Source of the DNA: Pseudomonas sp. LBUM920
Lineage (GTDB): Bacteria > Pseudomonadota > Gammaproteobacteria > Pseudomonadales > Pseudomonadaceae
DNA length: 64,000 bases
NCBI RefSeq assembly: GCF_003852315.1
Contig: NZ_CP027762.1
Location: 2,957,501-3,021,500 of the forward strand
Direction: 5' to 3'
Position 1 is the stretch's first letter. Every line of letters begins with the position of its first letter. The notes beneath the pieces were generated by a model, which saw nothing but the letters and a program-made list of their open reading frames with translations, searched no databases and had not been told where the DNA came from. Below are positions 59,115-64,000 of this stretch, one piece after another. The translations under genes and the position numbers were made by a program.

Positions 59115-60411
59115 CCCGCCGGTGAAGCTGACGCCGAAGCAGGCGAACATTTACTGCTGGGGTTTCCAGCCTGAGGCCCGCTTCCGTGATGCAGTGTGTG
59201 GCCGGCGGTTCGGCAAGACGTTCTTAGGCAAGGCCGAGATGCGCCGCGCTGCTCGCCTGGCTGCCGAGTGGGGTGTGAGCGTTGAGGACGAGATCTGGTA
59301 TGGCGCGCCGACGTTCAAGCAGGCCAAGCGGGTGTTCTGGCGGCGCTTGAAGCAGGCCATTCCCGAGGCATGGCGCGCGTACCGCCCGAATGAGACGGAG
59401 TGCTCAATCACCCTCAAGTCCGGCCACGTCATGCGCGTGGTGGGGCTCGACAACTACGACAACCTGCGGGGCTCCGGCCTGTTCTTCGTCCTGGTGGATG
59501 AATGGGCAGACTGCCCGTGGGCTGCGTGGGAAGAAGTACTGCGGCCGATGCTATCGACTTGTCAGTACCAGATTCCAGGCGTTGGTATGCGTAAGGGCGG
59601 GCATGCGTTGCGAATCGGCACGCCCAAGGGCTTCAACCACTGCTACGACACTTATCTGGACGGTAAACCAGGCGGCGAGCCGGACCATAAGAGCTGGCAG
59701 TACACCTCGTTACAAGGCGGCAACGTTCCTCCTGAAGAGCTTGAAGCGGCTCGCCGGAAAATGGACCCGCGCACCTTCCGGCAAGAGTACGAAGCTGGCT
59801 TTGAGAACTACGCGGGTGTCGTCTACTACACATTCAATCGCGACGAGTGCCGAACCAGCGAGCGAATCAAACCGGGCGAGGCCTTGCACATCGGTATGGA
59901 CTTCAACGTCATGAAAATGGCGGCTGTCGTCTATGTCGTGCGTAACGATCTGCCGATGGCCCTGGATGAGTTTCACGGTGTTCGGGACACGCCGGAGATG
60001 ATCGAGAAGATCCAGACACGGTTCCCTGGGCACTCGGTGGCGGTCTATCCCGACGCTAGCGGACAGAACACCAGCAGCAAAAACGCGAGCGAGTCCGATT
60101 TGTCGCTGCTGAAGAAAGCAAAATTCACGGTGATCGTCGACTCCACAAACCCAGGCGTGAAAGACCGGGTGAACTCGGTAAACGCGATGTTCCTGAATGC
60201 CTACGGCGAGCGACGACTGAAGGTCAACATCGACCAGTGCCCTCAGCTCACCTTGTGCCTGGAGCGACAAACCTACACCGACAAGGGCGAGCCGGACAAA
60301 GATCCGAAAAAGGGTCACGACCATATGAACGATGCCGCCGGCTACTTCATCGCCAAGCGCTATCCGATCAAAGCGATCGTCACTTCTATCAAAATGGGAT
60401 ACGCCCGATGA
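59083..60411 (+). CDS. Terminase large subunit
   Basis: 442 residues from the ATG at 59083 (GGAG upstream; 59089 also possible). ATPase motor: Walker A variant CGRRFGKT near residue 42 and Walker B FFVLVDEWAD near 138. Nuclease domain: GMDFNVM near 270 and PDASG near 325 with acidic metal ligands. It cuts and pumps DNA into procapsids. It overlaps the portal gene by 4 bp. Confidence 0.93.
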   Translation: MRMSPLPRTFDPPVKLTPKQANIYCWGFQPEARFRDAVCGRRFGKTFLGKAEMRRAARLAAEWGVSVEDEIWYGAPTFKQAKRVFWRRLKQAIPEAWRAYRPNETECSITLKSGHVMRVVGLDNYDNLRGSGLFFVLVDEWADCPWAAWEEVLRPMLSTCQYQIPGVGMRKGGHALRIGTPKGFNHCYDTYLDGKPGGEPDHKSWQYTSLQGGNVPPEELEAARRKMDPRTFRQEYEAGFENYAGVVYYTFNRDECRTSERIKPGEALHIGMDFNVMKMAAVVYVVRNDLPMALDEFHGVRDTPEMIEKIQTRFPGHSVAVYPDASGQNTSSKNASESDLSLLKKAKFTVIVDSTNPGVKDRVNSVNAMFLNAYGERRLKVNIDQCPQLTLCLERQTYTDKGEPDKDPKKGHDHMNDAAGYFIAKRYPIKAIVTSIKMGYAR

Positions 60412-61826
60412 GCAACGACGTCTCCTTCAAGCGGGCGGAATACACGGCAGTGCTGGACCGCTGGGCGACGGTTCGCGATGTTTGCGCGGGCCAGCACCGT
60501 GTTGTCGATCGGCTGCCGTACATCAACTCGCACGACAAGTCGCCGGAGAACGAAGATCGGAACCGGGCTTACCGCGAGCGGGCGGTGTTCAAGAACGCCA
60601 CCGGGCACACCCGAAACGGGCTGCTGGGTTTGGCTTTCCACAAAGATCCGACACTGACGGTGCCGAAGAAGCTGGAGTACCTGCAGGACAACGCCAACGG
60701 CTCCGGGGTGAGCATCTACCAGCATTCACAGGGCACGCTTGAGAAGGTGCTTGAGGCTGGTCGGCACGGTCTGTACGTCGACTATCACCAGGATGACGGC
60801 ATCGGCGGACACTCGGTGATCCTGTCCTATTGCGCCGAAGACATCATCAACTGGCGCACGGGCATGGTGAACGGTCACAGCGTGCTGACGCTGGTGGTCC
60901 TGCGCGAGTCGCCGGAGATTCCTGACGGCTTCGGCTACAAGACGGCTGAGCAGTACCGGGAGCTGGCGCTTGAGGATGACGGCTTTGTTTGCCGCGTCTG
61001 GCGCCGGTCCGGTCCGAAAGGTGGCGGGCCACTGGCAGTCATTGACGAGTTCAAGCCCGAAGGCGTAACCGGTCGTCTCAAGGAGATCCCGTTCACTTTC
61101 GTCGGCGCGCAGAACAACGACCCAAGCATCGACGAGTCGCCGCTGTACGACATCGCCATGATCAACCTGGGCCATTACCGGAACAGTGCTGATTACGAAG
61201 ACAGCGTCTTCTGGTGTGGTCAGGCTCAGCCGTGGATCAGCGGCCTTGATGAGCAGTGGCGCGACTGGATGGAGAAGAACGGCGTCTATGTCGGCTCCAG
61301 GGCGCCGATGATGCTGCCGGCGGGTGGTGCATTCGGCTATGCACAACCGGCGCCGAACACGCTGGTCAAGGAGGCAATGGCCGATAAGAACCAGATGATG
61401 ATCGAACTCGGCGCACGGATGGTGGTGGCTTCACTTGCCACCAAGACAGCTACCGAGTCGCGCGGCGATCAATCGGCATCCACATCGGTGCTCGCTGGCT
61501 GTGTGGCAAACGTCAGCGAGGCATACACGCGAGCCATCATGTGGTGCTGCGCTTACATGGGGATTGCCGACAAAAAGGTTGCCTACCAGGTCAATCAAGA
61601 GTTCGTAGAGCTGACGGCTGATCCGCAGATGATCACGGCCTTGGTTGGCTTGTGGCAGCAAGGCGGCTTCGCCAAGGCAGACCTTCGGGCCTACCTGCGC
61701 AAGCTGGGCCTGATTGCGCCAGAGCGTACAGACCTGCAGATCGACGGCGAATTGCAGGAGCAGGGCGACGGTCTAGGCCTGGACGATGAGGACAAACCAA
61801 ATGGCGGCAAACCAAGCAATCCTTGA
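60408..61826 (+). CDS. Portal protein (DUF4055)
   Basis: 472 residues from the ATG at 60408, overlapping the terminase stop. DUF4055 features include RNRAYRERAVFKNATGHTRN, GLLGLAFHKDP and INLGHYRNSADYEDSVFWCG. The protein forms the dodecameric ring at the head vertex through which DNA passes. Confidence 0.9.
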   Translation: MSNDVSFKRAEYTAVLDRWATVRDVCAGQHRVVDRLPYINSHDKSPENEDRNRAYRERAVFKNATGHTRNGLLGLAFHKDPTLTVPKKLEYLQDNANGSGVSIYQHSQGTLEKVLEAGRHGLYVDYHQDDGIGGHSVILSYCAEDIINWRTGMVNGHSVLTLVVLRESPEIPDGFGYKTAEQYRELALEDDGFVCRVWRRSGPKGGGPLAVIDEFKPEGVTGRLKEIPFTFVGAQNNDPSIDESPLYDIAMINLGHYRNSADYEDSVFWCGQAQPWISGLDEQWRDWMEKNGVYVGSRAPMMLPAGGAFGYAQPAPNTLVKEAMADKNQMMIELGARMVVASLATKTATESRGDQSASTSVLAGCVANVSEAYTRAIMWCCAYMGIADKKVAYQVNQEFVELTADPQMITALVGLWQQGGFAKADLRAYLRKLGLIAPERTDLQIDGELQEQGDGLGLDDEDKPNGGKPSNP

Positions 61827-62892
61827 CGCCACGATCCGGCACGCAGTCTTCCTCGAAAAGCTCAAGGCGGGGGAGGTGGGCAAGTTTGCACCCTTCCTCA
61901 AGGAGATTGACCGATCTATACGGGATCGGCTGATCCAGTCGGACCTGACTGAGTACAACGTCAAGCGCCTGGAAGCGCTGCTGAAAGAGGTGGATAGCCT
62001 GCTGCTGGGCATCTTCGACCGCTACAGCGCGCAACTGAACCTCGACCTAGTGGACATCGCCAACTACGAGGCCGAATTTGAGGCAACCAGTCTTGCCAGA
62101 TCGGCGCCGGTTGGCGTTTCGCTGGATGTGGTCGCGCCGACGGCCGCTGCCATCCGCACCGCTGTGCTGACAAACCCGCTCAGCGTGCGCGGTACTGGCG
62201 GCGGGAAGCTGCTTAAGGCCTTCATCAAGGGCTGGACTAGCGCCGAGCGTGAGCGTGTCACCGGCACTATCCGGCAGGGCTTCTTCGAAGGGCAGACGAA
62301 CTTCCAGATAATCCGCAACATTCGCGGCACCAAGGCGGCAGGGTACAAAGACGGCATCCTTGCTACCACGAACCGTAATGCCAGCACGGTCGTGCATACC
62401 GCGATTCAGCATGTGGCCTCCCAGGCGCGGATGGAGGTCGCAAAGGCCAACACGGATATCGTGCAAGAGATCCAGATGGTGGCCACGCTGGATAGCAAGA
62501 CCAGCCAGTTGTGCCGCTCGATGGACAAACGCAAGTTTCCGGTGGATTCCGGCCCAAGGCCGCCTTTCCACCCTAACTGCCGCACCACCTTCATTCTGTT
62601 GACCAAGCTCAGCGCGATGTTCGCCAAGGGCGCAACGCGTGCCTCGGTGGGCGCCAATGGCGGGCAACAGGTCAATGCTGACCTCGATTACTACCATTGG
62701 CTACAGCAGCAGCCGGCATCGTTCCAGGATGCGGCTATCGGCCCTATGCGAGCCAAGCTGTTTCGCAAAGGCGGTCTGAGTATCGAACGATTCACAGAGC
62801 TGCAGCTCGATCGCAACTTTGCGCCGCTGACTCTTTCTCAGATGAAAAAACTAGAACCGCTAGCGTTCGTCCGCGCGCAATTGCTACCCTGA
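61801..62892 (+). CDS. Minor head protein, SPP1 gp7/Mu gpF family
   Basis: 363 residues from the ATG at 61801 (GAGGA upstream; 61786 is an alternative). The C-terminal head-morphogenesis domain is clear: TDIVQEIQMVATLDSKTSQL, CRSMDKRKFPVDSGPRPPFH and PNCRTTFI. It joins the portal in procapsid assembly. It overlaps the portal gene by 26 bp. Confidence 0.9.
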   Translation: MAANQAILDATIRHAVFLEKLKAGEVGKFAPFLKEIDRSIRDRLIQSDLTEYNVKRLEALLKEVDSLLLGIFDRYSAQLNLDLVDIANYEAEFEATSLARSAPVGVSLDVVAPTAAAIRTAVLTNPLSVRGTGGGKLLKAFIKGWTSAERERVTGTIRQGFFEGQTNFQIIRNIRGTKAAGYKDGILATTNRNASTVVHTAIQHVASQARMEVAKANTDIVQEIQMVATLDSKTSQLCRSMDKRKFPVDSGPRPPFHPNCRTTFILLTKLSAMFAKGATRASVGANGGQQVNADLDYYHWLQQQPASFQDAAIGPMRAKLFRKGGLSIERFTELQLDRNFAPLTLSQMKKLEPLAFVRAQLLP

Positions 62893-62911
62893 CTGAAACC
62901 GCTAGTCAAGG

Positions 62912-63232
62912 ATGGCCCTTATGCTTAATAACGTACGCAACACCGACCTCCGAAAGATCGAGGAATTGTTTTTGCTCGGTGTTGACCACAAAAAATGTGT
63001 GCTTTCGGTTAAAGCCGCAAAAGCTCAAATAAAAAACCTAACGGCGAGACTTGTGGCTGACGGAACTCTCCCGGACGACTCCTTGGTCACTCATTTCGAT
63101 GACATGGTTTCTGATGAGGCAATCGAAAAATTAGCTCGAATTAAATCTGCGCGTAGCGTCATTAATGCAGCGGATCATACAGGCATGCGTTTGGCCGGAA
63201 GCGGCGAAGTTTTAGAAATTTATTTAATTTAA
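62912..63232 (+). CDS. Small hypothetical protein between head genes
   Basis: 106 residues (start 62912 or 62921). Helical (VKAAKAQIKNLTARLVADG). AT-rich compared with flanking head genes and followed by a terminator, so it may be a cargo gene or an additional regulatory protein. Unknown function. Confidence 0.55.
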   Translation: MALMLNNVRNTDLRKIEELFLLGVDHKKCVLSVKAAKAQIKNLTARLVADGTLPDDSLVTHFDDMVSDEAIEKLARIKSARSVINAADHTGMRLAGSGEVLEIYLI

Positions 63233-63257
63233 TCGATAAAACTTATTACAGATAAAG

Positions 63258-63281
63258 CCCAGCCAAGTGCTGGGTTTTTTT
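63258..63281 (+). terminator. Rho-independent terminator within the head operon
   Basis: CCCAGC-5 nt-GCTGGG followed by seven T, 25 bp after the small gene. A terminator inside the late operon requires antitermination to express the downstream head genes, or these have their own promoter. Confidence 0.85.
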
Positions 63282-63324
63282 ACGCCTGAAATTCGGGCAA
63301 TACATACCCAAGGGGTGCATTAAA

Positions 63325-64000
63325 GTGGCAGAAGAAAACGAAATCGACCTGGAAAATCCGGCAATCAAGGCCGCTATCGCGACTGCCGTTGAAGCATCCG
63401 TTTCTGGCTTAAAAACCAAGAACTCGGAACTGCTGGGCAAGCTGAAGGAAACCTCCGGCAAGCTGACCCAGTTCGAAACCCAGTTTGAAGGCATCGATAT
63501 CGACGCCGTCAAAGGCCTGCTCAGTCGCGCCGGGCAGGACGAAGAAACCAAGCTGCTGACCGAGGGCAAGGTGGACGAGGTATTCAACCGCCGCACCGAG
63601 CGCCTGCGTAGCGACTACGACAAGCAGTTGAAGACCATCAGCGAGCGCGCCGAGAAGGCCGAATCCTTCGCTGCCAAGTTCCAGGGCAAGGTTCTGGGTG
63701 ACTCGGTACGCGGTGCGGCACTGAAGGCCGGCGCTCTGCCAGAAGCAACCGACGACATCATCCTGCGCGCCAAAGGCGTGTTCACCCTTAACGAAGATGG
63801 CGATGCAGTCGCCGTTGATGAATCCGGCCAGGTCATCCTCGGTAAAGACGGCAAAACCCCTTTGACTCCCCTCGAATGGGCGGAATCTCTGCGCGAAAGC
63901 GCACCTCATCTGTGGCCAAGGGCTTCAGGGACATTTGCCCCGGGCGGGGGTGGCGGCAAGGCTGCATTCAAGCGCTCCGAAATGACCTCCGAGCAGAAGC
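63325..64000 (+). CDS. Scaffold-like phage protein, partial
   Basis: At least 225 residues from a GTG at 63325 (AAGGGG upstream), open to the right edge. The first 110 residues are a charged coiled coil (KTKNSELLGKLKETSGKLTQ), followed by a globular part and a Gly-rich linker (APGGGGGKAAF). Layout and position after the gp7-like gene fit a capsid scaffold; the major capsid protein would follow. Confidence 0.75.
   Translation, partial: MAEENEIDLENPAIKAAIATAVEASVSGLKTKNSELLGKLKETSGKLTQFETQFEGIDIDAVKGLLSRAGQDEETKLLTEGKVDEVFNRRTERLRSDYDKQLKTISERAEKAESFAAKFQGKVLGDSVRGAALKAGALPEATDDIILRAKGVFTLNEDGDAVAVDESGQVILGKDGKTPLTPLEWAESLRESAPHLWPRASGTFAPGGGGGKAAFKRSEMTSEQK

Larger units (their letters stand above)
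27875..64000. mobile_element. Lambda-like prophage, left 36 kb
   Basis: The order is integrase, excisionase, leftward early genes with RecT/exonuclease, repressor and operators, Cro-like protein, replication gene with iterons, NinG, antiterminator, lysis region, terminase, portal and head genes. This is a classic temperate siphovirus map. Tail and lysis genes and attR lie beyond the right edge. All essential modules visible are intact except for an IS insertion in the immunity region. Confidence 0.95.

Noticed and set aside
27885..64000. CRISPR array or anti-CRISPR locus in the prophage
   Set aside because: No regularly spaced direct repeats of 25-40 bp are seen apart from iterons, and no recognised anti-CRISPR-associated regulator.

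Overview
The window comes from a fluorescent Pseudomonas (P. fluorescens/putida group). The evidence is a nicotinate-catabolic (nic) cluster of the P. putida type, several families of Pseudomonas REP palindromes between genes, and core genes (uppP, ybiT, azoR, ggt) whose products read as typical pseudomonad proteins. Positions 1 to about 27,870 are chromosome. From about 27,875 to the right edge the sequence is a lambda-like prophage that continues beyond the window.

Chromosomal part. The left end holds the 3' end of nicX, the MarR-type regulator nicR, the nicAB nicotinate hydroxylase operon and a TetR regulator that is probably nicS. A 17-bp direct repeat precedes nicA. Next come a periplasmic gamma-glutamyltranspeptidase, a TetX-like flavin monooxygenase divergent from a MarR regulator with a paired palindromic operator between them, an exonuclease III homologue, a Rieske/FAD reductase, and a pnuC plus ribosylnicotinamide-kinase pair, which is a second NAD-precursor module. 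A REP-rich island (13.4-14.6 kb) contains three tandem 303-bp units and a cruciform-forming element. After it follow a Cache-type chemoreceptor, uppP, a DUF1294 gene, mmcQ/lysR, a succinate-semialdehyde dehydrogenase, an araC regulator, two MFS transporters, azoR, a secreted alpha/beta hydrolase, and the ABC-F ATPase gene ybiT.

Prophage part. The integrase ends 20 bp from the start codon of ybiT. The leftward early region runs from a promoter near 45.2 kb down to the integrase. It carries a RecT/YqaJ-exonuclease recombination pair, a DNA cytosine methyltransferase with a repeat-filled target region, excisionase, and many small phage genes, interspersed with oppositely oriented cargo genes (34.4-38.6 kb) that include a zinc-ribbon DUF4145 protein. 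The immunity region (45.2-48.4 kb) has a CI/LexA-like repressor, matching TTACC-N4-GGTAA operators at both the leftward and rightward early promoters, a DUF4236 gene in the repressor operon, and a doubly frameshifted IS3-family element. The rightward genes follow: a Cro/YdaS-like protein, an HNH-like protein, a replication protein whose gene contains origin-like iterons, DUF1367, NinG, and a probable Q-like antiterminator. A candidate pR'-tR' late promoter/terminator comes next, then membrane/coiled-coil lysis-region proteins, a metallopeptidase, terminase small and large subunits, portal, a gp7-like head protein, and the start of a scaffold-like gene.

The most unusual cargo sits around the late promoter. 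One gene encodes a full-length GAF-GGDEF-EAL cyclic-di-GMP phosphodiesterase. The other encodes a 64-residue CsrA/RsmA homologue that starts with TTG, keeps Arg6, and has Ala in place of the RNA-binding Arg44. Both are read against the phage late genes. Together they suggest that this prophage carries regulators acting on the host's motile/sessile and Gac/Rsm circuits.
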